Shown here one piece after another: positions 1 through 6,098 of a stretch of DNA of 7,590 nucleotides. The notes under the pieces are model-generated. The model saw only the letters and a list, made by a program, of their open reading frames with translations, did no database searches and was not told the origin of the DNA. Position numbers and translations under genes: made by a program. Source of the DNA: Neptuniibacter sp. (GTDB lineage Bacteria > Pseudomonadota > Gammaproteobacteria > Pseudomonadales > Balneatricaceae); the NCBI GenBank assembly GCA_024686055.1, contig JAIBDV010000131.1, forward strand, positions 1 through 7,590, in the 5' to 3' direction. How positions within the stretch are numbered: the stretch's first letter is position 1; every line of letters begins with the position of its first letter.

Positions 1-1
1 C

Positions 2-1342
2 AGTCGTAGCTATGAGGCATTGGCTGGGGCCAAAAATGCCATCGTCCATGTGTATAACTCCACCTCAACGGTGCAGCGCGAGCAGGTATTTGGTCGCGAC
101 CGTGAAGGTATTAAAGAGATTGCCGTGCAGGGCGCGCGCTGGGTGCGGGACTATGCGGCACGTTATCCACAGACGAACTGGACCTTCCAGTATTCACCGG
201 AAAGTTTCACCGGCACCGAACTGGATTATGCCGTTGAGGTGTGTGATGCGGTGATCGAACAGTGGCAGCCGCAGAGTGGCCAGCCAGTGGTGATTAACCT
301 GCCAGCGACGGTGGAAGTCTCCACCCCGAACGTGTTTGCCGACCAGATCGAGTGGTTCTGCCGCCAGGTTAGCCAGCGTGAACATATCCGCATCTGCCTG
401 CACACTCATAATGACCGGGGTTGCGGTGTGGCAGCAGCAGAACTGGGTGTGATGGCCGGTGCCGACCGTATCGAAGGCACCTTGCTGGGTAACGGTGAGC
501 GTACCGGCAATATGGATATCGTGACCATGGGGATGAACCTGTACTCCCAGGGCATCGACCCGGAACTGGATTTCTCCGATATCAAAGAGATCATCGAAGT
601 GGTGGAATATTGCACCGAACTGCCCGTTGCTGCGCGCCACCCCTGGGCGGGCGAGCTGGTGTACACCGCCTTCTCCGGCAGCCACCAGGACGCGATCCGC
701 AAATCGATGAACTACCACGCCGAGCACGGTAAAACCGACAGCCACTGGGATGTGGCTTACCTGCCCATCGACCCGCGTGATATTGGCCGTGAATACGATG
801 CGGTGGTGCGCATTAACAGCCAGAGCGGCAAAGGCGGCGTGGCGCTGGTGCTGGAACGTGACTTTGGCATCGCGTTGCCAAAATGGATGCACACCGAAGT
901 CAGCAAAGTGGTGCAGCAGGCCGCCGAAGATAGCGGGGTGGAAGTTTCCCCCGCCACCATCAAGGCGCTGTTTGACGCTCACTTTGTCCAGACCGAGAGC
1001 AGCTGGCAGTTACGCGGCTACGACCTGCACACTGATGATCATCAGTTGCGTGCGCAGTTCCGCATCGGCCAGATCAGCTTTGCAGGCGGCGGTGCCGGGG
1101 TACTGGAAGCTCTGTGCGAAGGCCTCAGTCGTCAGTACCAGGTACAGATTGCCGTGAGTCAGTATGATCAGCATGCCATCGGTGAAGGCACCGATGCCAG
1201 AGCACTGGCGGCGATCTCGGTGCAGATTGATAATCAGCAGATCAGCGCCATCGCGATCGATGAAGACAGCTCCGCCGCCACCTTGCAGGCGTTGCTGACA
1301 GCCTTTAGCCGTAGCGGCATTGAAGCGGTGATTGCTGCCTGA
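2..1342 (+). CDS. leuA: 2-isopropylmalate synthase, 5'-truncated by window edge
   Basis: First committed step of leucine biosynthesis in the cytoplasm: condensation of acetyl-CoA with 2-oxoisovalerate to 2-isopropylmalate. The frame is already open at base 2 (reads SRSYEALAGAKNA) and has no convincing start with a ribosome site, so the N-terminus lies outside the window; 446 residues are visible. The catalytic TIM-barrel part shows NSTSTVQREQVFG near the left edge, the metal-binding HTHND motif at bases 401-415 (both histidines present) and LLGNGERTGN at 482-511. The last ~110 residues (roughly base 1010 on, with the glycine-rich FAGGGAGVLEAL) match the C-terminal allosteric domain through which leucine feeds back. 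Overall layout fits the long (type 2, about 550-residue) LeuA. Family assignment is firm; leucine regulation is family knowledge, not seen here. Confidence 0.95.
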   Translation, partial: SRSYEALAGAKNAIVHVYNSTSTVQREQVFGRDREGIKEIAVQGARWVRDYAARYPQTNWTFQYSPESFTGTELDYAVEVCDAVIEQWQPQSGQPVVINLPATVEVSTPNVFADQIEWFCRQVSQREHIRICLHTHNDRGCGVAAAELGVMAGADRIEGTLLGNGERTGNMDIVTMGMNLYSQGIDPELDFSDIKEIIEVVEYCTELPVAARHPWAGELVYTAFSGSHQDAIRKSMNYHAEHGKTDSHWDVAYLPIDPRDIGREYDAVVRINSQSGKGGVALVLERDFGIALPKWMHTEVSKVVQQAAEDSGVEVSPATIKALFDAHFVQTESSWQLRGYDLHTDDHQLRAQFRIGQISFAGGGAGVLEALCEGLSRQYQVQIAVSQYDQHAIGEGTDARALAAISVQIDNQQISAIAIDEDSSAATLQALLTAFSRSGIEAVIAA

Positions 1343-1370
1343 TTCAGGTGGCTGCTGATACCAGCATTAA

Positions 1371-1405
1371 GGCCTGGCCAATGACTTTGGGTTGCTGGTC
1401 AGGCC
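1371..1405. terminator. Possible bidirectional terminator hairpin between leuA and the GST fusion gene
   Basis: GGCCTGGCC (1371-1379) pairs with GGTCAGGCC (1397-1405) over nine positions with one G-T pair and a 17-base loop. It sits 28 bases after the leuA stop, where two converging genes meet. There is no real T-tract on either side (only TTAA on the minus strand), so it may be a weak or factor-assisted terminator, or just a structured 3' end. Confidence 0.3.
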
Positions 1406-1507
1406 GGGCTGCCAGCACGGGTTATATTCCAGCTTGATCTACTGATTCCAGGTTCAGCCCTACTCTCACCCCCTTGGCTACCTCGCAGATGTGACAGGGA
1501 GTGCCGT

Positions 1508-2698
1508 TTAATAACGGCTCTGCTGCACCGGAGCGCGTTCTTCAGCCCCCGGCAGGCTGTGTGCCAGATACCCCTGACGTTTCCAGATCAACGCTTCATA
1601 ACGCTCTACGAAATCAGCTGGGACAGAGTTAATCACCGACGGCAGCGCTAATAGCCGGTCGCTCCATTGTGTGATTTTTGGTAATGCTTCCCTGTCAAAA
1701 ATCGGGATCAGGCGGTCAATAAGCCCCAGTCGTACGAATAGCGGTGCGTAGGACGCATCGACTAATGAGAATTCAGGCCCATTAAAGAACGGGCCTTCAC
1801 TGAGTTGAGCCTCCAGTATTTCAAGTTTTGCTTTATTCGCGCTTACCACGTTGCGAAAGACTTCCTCGGTTTCGGCGGTTGTCATGTGCAAAGTGTCGAT
1901 CAGACAATTTGAGCCGAATTCGATCCAGCTCCGGTTCAGTGCACCCTGTATCGGATCAGCAGGATGAAGTCGGGCAGGTGTGAGTTCATCAACGAGTTCG
2001 TTGATCACTGCAGACTCGTAAATCACATGACTGTCGTTCACCACTAACAGAGGAACCTTCCCGGTTGGAGACAGGTCCAGGAACCAGGCGGGTGGCTCAG
2101 AGAGGTCTACATAGCGGATACGAAAGTTTACCTTCTTGTGCAGAAGCGTGATGACAGACCGTTGTACGAAGGGACATAACTTGAAGCTGATCAGTTCGAA
2201 ATCTACGGCGGCCGATGCCGTGAGTTTATCGTGGGCGAGGTGTTCGAAGTGATGCCCGAAGTGTTGCACAAGTGCTTTTTCACTGACGCCAATGTCGTAC
2301 GCTGGTGATGTGATGCTACGCGCGCGCTGGACTTCAAATACAACCACTCCCCGAATCTTATCTTTCAGGGGCCCCCACTGCGCGAAGTGCTGGTGTATTT
2401 TCGGATACAGTTCATCGAACGCAGGCGAATCCCGCTTTATATATTGCGCAGCACCTTTGAACCGGAATCCTTTTCTGGAAAGCGGATCAACGATGTTTAT
2501 TTCAAGCGCGGAATTGCGCTGCAGGTTCGACACGGTATTGGGTGACCGGACGTCGCCGAACAGAATGTGAGTATCATCGAGGACAACCATAGTCCCTTTC
2601 GGCGACAGGTTCGGCGTACCATCCGCGTCGACCGTTGCCACGAATCCCAGCCGCTGCTGCGCAACCAGCTGTTTCATTTCATCCGTCAATATGCCCAT
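1508..2698 (-). CDS. Fusion protein: PNPOx-like FMN-binding split barrel + glutathione S-transferase
   Basis: A 396-residue cytoplasmic protein with no signal peptide. Residues ~1-150 resemble the pyridoxamine 5'-phosphate oxidase-like split-barrel family (GFVATVDADGTPNLSPKG at 18-35, then strands through ~125), which usually binds FMN or another flavin/deazaflavin. Residues ~167-375 are a full GST: thioredoxin-like half with CPFVQR at 175-180, where Cys175 would be the catalytic residue as in omega/beta-type GSTs, cis-proline in TGKVP (212-216), the glutathione-binding ESA (228-230), and the helical half with the N-capping SLVD (311-314). The ATG has GGAG eight bases upstream (2707-2710). 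A small hairpin GCCGTT-TAAT-AACGGC (1503-1518) overlaps the stop. The two domains are in one uninterrupted frame, so this is a genuine fusion unless the assembly is wrong. Substrate unknown; a redox or detoxification role is inferred. Confidence 0.85.
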   Translation of the reverse strand: MGILTDEMKQLVAQQRLGFVATVDADGTPNLSPKGTMVVLDDTHILFGDVRSPNTVSNLQRNSALEINIVDPLSRKGFRFKGAAQYIKRDSPAFDELYPKIHQHFAQWGPLKDKIRGVVVFEVQRARSITSPAYDIGVSEKALVQHFGHHFEHLAHDKLTASAAVDFELISFKLCPFVQRSVITLLHKKVNFRIRYVDLSEPPAWFLDLSPTGKVPLLVVNDSHVIYESAVINELVDELTPARLHPADPIQGALNRSWIEFGSNCLIDTLHMTTAETEEVFRNVVSANKAKLEILEAQLSEGPFFNGPEFSLVDASYAPLFVRLGLIDRLIPIFDREALPKITQWSDRLLALPSVINSVPADFVERYEALIWKRQGYLAHSLPGAEERAPVQQSRY

Positions 2699-2725
2699 CA
2701 GTGATGCTCCATTTTTTGTTTTGAT

Positions 2726-2754
2726 ATTCTATCGATGTGTATGGGAGCTGTTTC
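2726..2754 (-). promoter_or_regulatory. Candidate promoter for the PNPOx-GST fusion gene
   Basis: On the minus strand TAGAAT (2726-2731, 5 of 6 to the -10 consensus) lies 17 bases downstream of GAAACA (2749-2754, only 3 of 6 to the -35). It places transcription start about 20 bases before the ribosome site. The -35 is weak, so this is a suggestion from spacing only. Confidence 0.3.
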
Positions 2755-2786
2755 CTGCCAGCCTGACTGAGAAACCTCATGGCAGG
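2754..2786. repeat. Inverted repeat CCTGCCA/TGGCAGG between cupin and fusion genes
   Basis: Perfect seven-base arms at 2754-2760 and 2780-2786 with a 19-base spacer. It lies between the end of the cupin gene and the start of the fusion gene. No T-tract follows on the minus strand, so I do not call it an intrinsic terminator; it could be a weak one or a protein site. Confidence 0.35.
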
Positions 2787-2879
2787 TTATAACTAACTGT
2801 GGCAGCGATACAGGGTGGTTGGTTGGGGATGTTTTGGTGATTGTTAAATCACGTAGTCAGTTGAAAGCTCTTCTGGTTT

Positions 2880-3284
2880 TTATTTAACCGGAATAACAAT
2901 CGGTGCATTTTTTGCCGACAGTGAGAATACAACCATTCTGGCGCGTTCTATCGTGCTTGCGTTTTTTGAGATCAGGTGGATATCATCAGGTGATTCATAA
3001 AAACTGTCTCCGACTTTTAGCGTAACAGGTTCACTACCTTCAACTTGCATGGTCACAGCACCTTCAAGCACATAGGCAAAAATATGGGCATCATGTCGAT
3101 GTTTCTCCGACGACATGCCTGGAGCATATTCTACGATCAGCATGGTGCCTTCTTTATCGGGTAACCCGCTTAATGCTTCTTTCATCAGGGGGGTAACCTT
3201 GGCCCCATGGGCGAATGCCGAAACTGATAGCGTTACTGATATTAGAGCTATCGCTACCTTGCTTATAAAACGTTTAATCTTCAT
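2880..3284 (-). CDS. Exported cupin-domain protein
   Basis: A 134-residue single-domain cupin, probably periplasmic. A Sec signal peptide is clear: MKIKRF, a hydrophobic stretch, and SAFA with likely cleavage after residue 25. Cupin motif 1 is HRHDAH (His62, His64, His67) followed by YVLEG; motif 2 has GDSFYESPDDIH with His103 and Asn108. The glutamate usually found after HxH is replaced by His-Ile, so the metal site, if present, is likely made of histidines. A longer GTG start at 3293 is possible, but AGGTGA (3290-3295) overlaps it and is five bases before the ATG at 3284, which gives a standard signal peptide, so I chose the ATG. Base composition is about 41% GC in a hand count of 120 bases near its 3' end, against 60% in one 60-base stretch of leuA, hinting at separate origin. 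Function unknown; it lies beyond the redox operon's terminator, so it is a separate unit. Confidence 0.85.
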   Translation of the reverse strand: MKIKRFISKVAIALISVTLSVSAFAHGAKVTPLMKEALSGLPDKEGTMLIVEYAPGMSSEKHRHDAHIFAYVLEGAVTMQVEGSEPVTLKVGDSFYESPDDIHLISKNASTIERARMVVFSLSAKNAPIVIPVK

Positions 3285-3289
3285 GGATG

Positions 3290-3295
3290 TCACCT
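3290..3295 (-). promoter_or_regulatory. Ribosome binding site deciding the cupin start
   Basis: AGGTGA on the minus strand, five bases before the ATG at 3284. It overlaps the upstream in-frame GTG at 3293, which makes that GTG an unlikely start. Confidence 0.65.
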
Positions 3296-3343
3296 GTCTT
3301 TAAGTCAGCGAATAAACACAAAATTTCAATATTGGCTACGATT

Positions 3344-3369
3344 AAAAAAAGCGCAGCACCTGCTGCGCT
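3344..3369 (-). terminator. Rho-independent terminator of the redox operon
   Basis: On the minus strand AGCGCAGC / GCTGCGCT form a perfect eight-pair, GC-rich stem with a four-base loop (bases 3350-3369), followed immediately by seven T (complement of A3344-3350). It begins 44 bases past the stop of the CX7C redoxin gene and has no matching T-tract on the plus strand, so it ends the leftward operon and separates it from the cupin gene. Confidence 0.9.
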
Positions 3370-3413
3370 AAAACGCGAAAAACAAATAGCTATATCAATT
3401 ATTCAGGTGCTTG

Positions 3414-3884
3414 TTACCTGGCACTTGACTGAATAGTGTCGTTACGTGAAACCACCTTACCCTCTTTGTTAACCCAGATCTGATAGGGGTTGCCGAACAC
3501 TTTATACTGGCTGAAAATTTCGTTGTTCTGATCCCAGACCATTGGGAATTTCAGCTGCCAGCGTTCGGCAAAACTCTTTACCCAGCTTTCATCGATATAA
3601 AAGCCTTTTACAATGCCAACCCACTGGTTCTTTTTGTCTTTGGCAGACAGTTTTTGTACTTTACTCAGCTCACTTTCGCAGTCTGGCCAGTGCGGCATTG
3701 GACAAAGGCTGTCGAGGAACACCAGGCTGACAGGTTGGCCGCGGTACTGATCCAGCGCGACAGTCTTGCCGCTCAGGCTGGTCGCACTGAATATGGGAGC
3801 TGCATCGCCTGGCATCGGTTTATCTGCAGCGAGGGCCGGGGCTGACAGGGTGGTCAGCAGCAGGGCAGTTGCAAGTTTTTTCAT
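3414..3884 (-). CDS. Exported redoxin (TlpA/AhpC-TSA-like) with CX7C motif
   Basis: A 156-residue periplasmic thioredoxin-fold protein. The signal peptide MKKLATALLLTTLSAPALA is followed by a redoxin domain: FSATSLSGKTVALDQYRGQPVSL, then SLCPMPHWPDCESEL where a TlpA or peroxiredoxin active site would be, and NPYQIW with the expected cis-proline (Pro133). The cysteines are Cys61 and Cys69, seven residues apart instead of the CxxC of thioredoxins, with Met63 and His65 between them. This could form a disulfide, be a peroxidatic/resolving pair, or bind a metal (Cys, Met, His ligands, loosely like Sco proteins); the sequence does not decide. AGGAA lies seven bases before the ATG (3892-3896). It is the last gene of the operon, 23 bases after the cysteine-less paralogue. 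Confidence 0.85.
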   Translation of the reverse strand: MKKLATALLLTTLSAPALAADKPMPGDAAPIFSATSLSGKTVALDQYRGQPVSLVFLDSLCPMPHWPDCESELSKVQKLSAKDKKNQWVGIVKGFYIDESWVKSFAERWQLKFPMVWDQNNEIFSQYKVFGNPYQIWVNKEGKVVSRNDTIQSSAR

Positions 3885-3907
3885 GAAATTATTCCTGTTG
3901 TGACTTT

Positions 3908-4330
3908 TTAAAACTGCTTGTTGATGTATTGCTGCAATGCTTCACCGCTGCCGCTGAACTGGACATCACCGTCTTTCAATAACACGTGGGCAGGTGTCTT
4001 CCAGAGCTTGTAGCTGCGCAGTAGCTGGAAGTGCTGGTCAATGATCAGCGGTTTGCTCTGAGGAAACGCCACCTGGTAATCTTTCAGATAGGCTGGCGTT
4101 ACGTTCAGATCCGGTGCGACCCAGATGCGCTGTACCTTGTCGGAAAATTCAGAAGGAAGTTCGGCTATCAGGGCTTCCGGGCCGAGCCCGGCGTAGGAGT
4201 CCCAGATATTAACGAATACCAGGTGTTGCCAGCCCGGCCCTTTCAGAGTGACAGGCTGGTCGGCCAGGCTGCGGTAGTCAGCCATTGCTGCGCTGCTAAT
4301 CATGCAAAGAGACACTAATAGTTTTTTCAT
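3908..4330 (-). CDS. Exported thioredoxin-fold protein lacking active-site cysteines
   Basis: A 140-residue protein with signal peptide MKKLLVSLCMISSAAMA (cleavage after residue 17). The rest follows the TlpA pattern: strand HLVFVNIW, then a helix start, a central APDLNVTP region, and KTPAHVLL with the cis-proline at 113. Aligned by its IW with FWATWCSYC of the neighbouring gene, the CxxC position reads AGLG (47-50). The mature protein has no cysteine at all (the only one, Cys9, is in the signal peptide), so it cannot do thiol-disulfide exchange. A scaffold, chaperone or substrate-binding role is inferred. It starts three bases after the upstream stop, with its AGGAGAG ribosome site (4338-4344) inside that upstream gene, so the two are probably translationally coupled. 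The fold assignment rests on pattern and context and is less certain than for its neighbours. Confidence 0.8.
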   Translation of the reverse strand: MKKLLVSLCMISSAAMADYRSLADQPVTLKGPGWQHLVFVNIWDSYAGLGPEALIAELPSEFSDKVQRIWVAPDLNVTPAYLKDYQVAFPQSKPLIIDQHFQLLRSYKLWKTPAHVLLKDGDVQFSGSGEALQQYINKQF

Positions 4331-4333
4331 TGC

Positions 4334-4828
4334 TCAGCTCTCCTGCGTCAGTTCTTCGATGGCGGATTCCAGTGCGTCAGTCGTCAGGTGGGTACGCATC
4401 CGCACCTTGCCGTCCCTGTCGATCAGTACCTGGGTTGGGGTGCCAATCACCTTGTACTTGCTGGTCAGGCTGCCGTCGGCGTCAAATACGACGGGCAGGT
4501 TATAGCCATTTTCGGAGAACAGCTGCTTCACGTTGCGGACTGAGTCGTTAATACCAACGTTGATGGTCAGCACTTCCAGCTTGCCTTGGTACTTGTCGTA
4601 GGTCGCGTTCAGGTGTGGCATTTCTTCCAGGCAGTAGGAACACCATGTCGCCCAGAACTTCAGCAATACCGGTTTGTCACCTTTATAGCTGGCCAGATCG
4701 AAGGTCTCCCCGTTGAGGCGCTGCGCAGTGAACTGCGGTGCGGTTTCCACAGTGTTACCTGCGCTAACCAGCGGGCTCTGGAGTGAGAGGGCCAGCAGGG
4801 CACTGGCCAGCAATTTGGAGCGTTTCAT
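4334..4828 (-). CDS. TlpA/ResA-like periplasmic thiol-disulfide oxidoreductase
   Basis: A 164-residue exported thioredoxin. Signal peptide to about Ala23 (PLVSA), then TAPQFTAQRLNGETFDL, the active site FWATWCSYCLEEMPHL with Cys63 and Cys66, the central insert seen in TlpA/ResA proteins (~90-110), and IGTPTQVLIDRDG with cis-Pro131. It may be held in the membrane by an uncleaved signal, but a normal AxA-like site (VSA) favours release. Members of this family reduce disulfides in the periplasm, for example in cytochrome c maturation, using electrons passed on by CcdA/DsbD. The CcdA-like gene 46 bases upstream is the obvious electron source. GGGAG lies seven bases before the ATG (4836-4840). The physiological substrate is not shown; no cytochrome maturation genes are in the window. 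Confidence 0.92.
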   Translation of the reverse strand: MKRSKLLASALLALSLQSPLVSAGNTVETAPQFTAQRLNGETFDLASYKGDKPVLLKFWATWCSYCLEEMPHLNATYDKYQGKLEVLTINVGINDSVRNVKQLFSENGYNLPVVFDADGSLTSKYKVIGTPTQVLIDRDGKVRMRTHLTTDALESAIEELTQES

Positions 4829-4874
4829 TGAAGTTCTCCCAGATAGTTTGAAGTGTAATAAATGAGTGCGTGGT

Positions 4875-5576
4875 TCACAGGGCGTTGCCTGCGGTCAGCA
4901 GCAGGTACTCGCCGGTGCCGAGCATCATTAGCCCAAGTGCGAATTTGGAAACGTTGAGCCAGCGACCGGAGCGCGGCAGGCGGTTAAGCAGCGGGCTGAA
5001 CGTGCCGACGGCGATCAACAGCACACTCATGCCATAAGCGAACAGCACCAGCAGCAGCGCGCCCCAGAATGGGTTGCCAGCCGAAGCGACATAGATCAGT
5101 AGCATGCCCAGGACCGGTGAGGTGCAAGGGGCGGCGATCAGGCCGGAGAGGGCACCCATTACAAACAGATAGCTGCGGCGCCCCAGTGACCAGCGACTGG
5201 CATCGGCTTGCAGTGCCCAGCCTGGCAGCTGAATCCAGCCCACCATCCAGGCGGCCATCAGCAGACAGAGGTTACCAACCAGTAACAGGGTGAGCGGATG
5301 GCTGGCGATGGCGCCGAACAGTTGGCCACTCAGTGCGGCAAGTACGCCAAGTAGCCCATAGACCAGCGCCAGCCCGGCAACATAGATCAATGCATTACTG
5401 AAGCCCTGACGTGAGGTGCCTTCTTTATTACTACCGGCGACGACACCGACGGTAATCGGTAGCAGAGGGTAGACGCAGGGTGACAGGCTGGTCAGGATGC
5501 CGGCAGCTATGACTATAGGTATTAACAGCAGTGACAGTTCGCCACTCTGCAGGCTTTGTTGAATGATAGATTCCAT
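4875..5576 (-). CDS. CcdA/DsbD-like membrane electron-transfer protein
   Basis: A 233-residue inner-membrane protein that would move reducing equivalents from cytoplasmic thioredoxin to periplasmic partners. About six hydrophobic segments are visible (~14-45, 60-84, 94-117, 136-163, 168-195, 208-230). The two hallmark cysteines are present: SPCVYPLLP (Cys34) and APCTSPVLG (Cys151), each next to proline in the pseudo-symmetrical halves of the CcdA family. The extra periplasmic alpha and gamma domains of full DsbD are missing, so the thioredoxin-like partners must be separate proteins, as the next genes are. Cys104 is an extra, non-motif cysteine. GAGGTC lies about seven bases before the ATG (5584-5589). 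First gene of the four-gene operon. Family call is firm; whether it should be named ccdA is left open. Confidence 0.92.
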   Translation of the reverse strand: MESIIQQSLQSGELSLLLIPIVIAAGILTSLSPCVYPLLPITVGVVAGSNKEGTSRQGFSNALIYVAGLALVYGLLGVLAALSGQLFGAIASHPLTLLLVGNLCLLMAAWMVGWIQLPGWALQADASRWSLGRRSYLFVMGALSGLIAAPCTSPVLGMLLIYVASAGNPFWGALLLVLFAYGMSVLLIAVGTFSPLLNRLPRSGRWLNVSKFALGLMMLGTGEYLLLTAGNAL

Positions 5577-5591
5577 GTAGCTGACCTCGTT

Positions 5592-5607
5592 TCGGTAGGT
5601 TTACCGA
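5592..5607 (-). promoter_or_regulatory. Small hairpin just upstream of the ccdA-like ribosome site
   Basis: TCGGTA (5592-5597) and TACCGA (5602-5607) are perfect six-base arms around a four-base loop, ending about three bases before the GAGGTC ribosome site in the minus-strand transcript. It could shield or present the ribosome site. It may also be chance; the stem is short. Confidence 0.3.
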
Positions 5608-5685
5608 TCATTTTTTGCTTGCTGGGGAGTGTGACGACGGCGCATATGACAGCCAATGACAGGGCGGGGAAATCACCTGAAATCT

Positions 5686-5714
5686 ATCTTAAATAGCGAT
5701 GAAATCCTGGTGAA
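5686..5714 (-). promoter_or_regulatory. Candidate promoter for the redox operon
   Basis: On the minus strand TTCACC (5709-5714, 4 of 6) and TAAGAT (5686-5691, 4 of 6) are 17 bases apart, giving a leader of about 100 bases before the ccdA-like ATG. A short palindrome ATTGT-N6-ACAAT (5715-5730) abuts the -35 and might bind a regulator. Matches are modest, so this is a suggestion. Confidence 0.35.
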
Positions 5715-5818
5715 ATTGTTTTAATACAATGGGTTATAGGCAGTTGCTGGTCAGGCGTAGCAGTGGTGTCCGCCGGGAGGCAGGGCCGGGCTATGATCTG
5801 GCGCTGTATTTATTCATC

Positions 5819-5860
5819 ATGCAGAACCTGTCATTCCGGTTCTGCATCGCGCTATCGCGA
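5819..5860. repeat. Two adjacent hairpins
   Basis: ATGCAGAACC (5819-5828) pairs perfectly with GGTTCTGCAT (5838-5847) around a nine-base loop; directly next, TCGCG (5847-5851) pairs with CGCGA (5856-5860) around CTAT. Ten perfect pairs are unlikely by chance in a short region. No T-tract follows on either strand, so an intrinsic terminator is not supported. It could be an RNA structure, a repeat element or a protein site. Confidence 0.6.
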
Positions 5861-5979
5861 GCATGCTTTGCGTGTGCTGCTGGTCTTGCGTGCTGGCGTT
5901 TCAGTATCGGCAGAGGTCGGGGGTCAGTCGGTAATTATGAGCATTGCTCAGGTTTTCGATTAGTGCCTATTCGACAGGC

Positions 5980-6052
5980 ACCCTTCGATAAACTCAGGAC
6001 GAACGGAGGTCAAAACGTCCATCCTGAGCACGAGGCACGGGTGTCGAAGGGT
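5980..6052. repeat. Dispersed intergenic palindromic repeat (CCTTCGA...CTCAGGA type)
   Basis: Outer arms ACCCTTCGA (5980-5988) and TCGAAGGGT (6044-6052) are a perfect nine-base match; inner arms CTCAGGA (5993-5999) and TCCTGAG (6022-6028) are a perfect seven-base match. The left half closely resembles the widespread bacterial repeat CCTTCGACAAGCTCAGGACG, known to give spurious peptides like PFDKLRTNG when translated, as happens here. The right half is diverged, with about 13 extra bases between its two arm segments. It lies just past the 3' end of the AhpD-like gene and may act as its transcript end. Similarity is from memory of the repeat, not a search. Confidence 0.75.
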
Positions 6053-6098
6053 TATTTTTCCAGTAAGCCCAAAATAGACGTCACCTCAATCCATCCAA

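Larger units (their letters stand above)
5731..6098. other. Gene-free stretch with hairpins and a dispersed repeat
   Basis: No convincing gene. A plus-strand ORF of 141 codons (5729-6154) crosses it, but it has no ribosome site, odd composition, runs into the opposite gene, and contains the translation of a dispersed palindrome. What the stretch holds is a pair of adjacent hairpins (5819-5860), a small hairpin GTGCCT/AGGCAC (5963-5981) and the palindromic repeat at 5980-6052. Confidence 0.6.

Noticed and set aside
194..982. Long minus-strand ORF of 262 codons inside leuA
   Set aside because: It is fully antisense to leuA, whose protein matches a known family throughout; the open antisense frame follows from GC-rich codon use.
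2292..2570. Plus-strand ORF opposite the PNPOx-GST gene
   Set aside because: No recognisable domain or ribosome site, and it is covered by a gene with two clear domains on the other strand.
5592..5616. Hairpin followed by a T-run on the plus strand as an intrinsic terminator
   Set aside because: No plus-strand gene lies upstream to be terminated, and the stem is only six pairs with a gap before the T-run.
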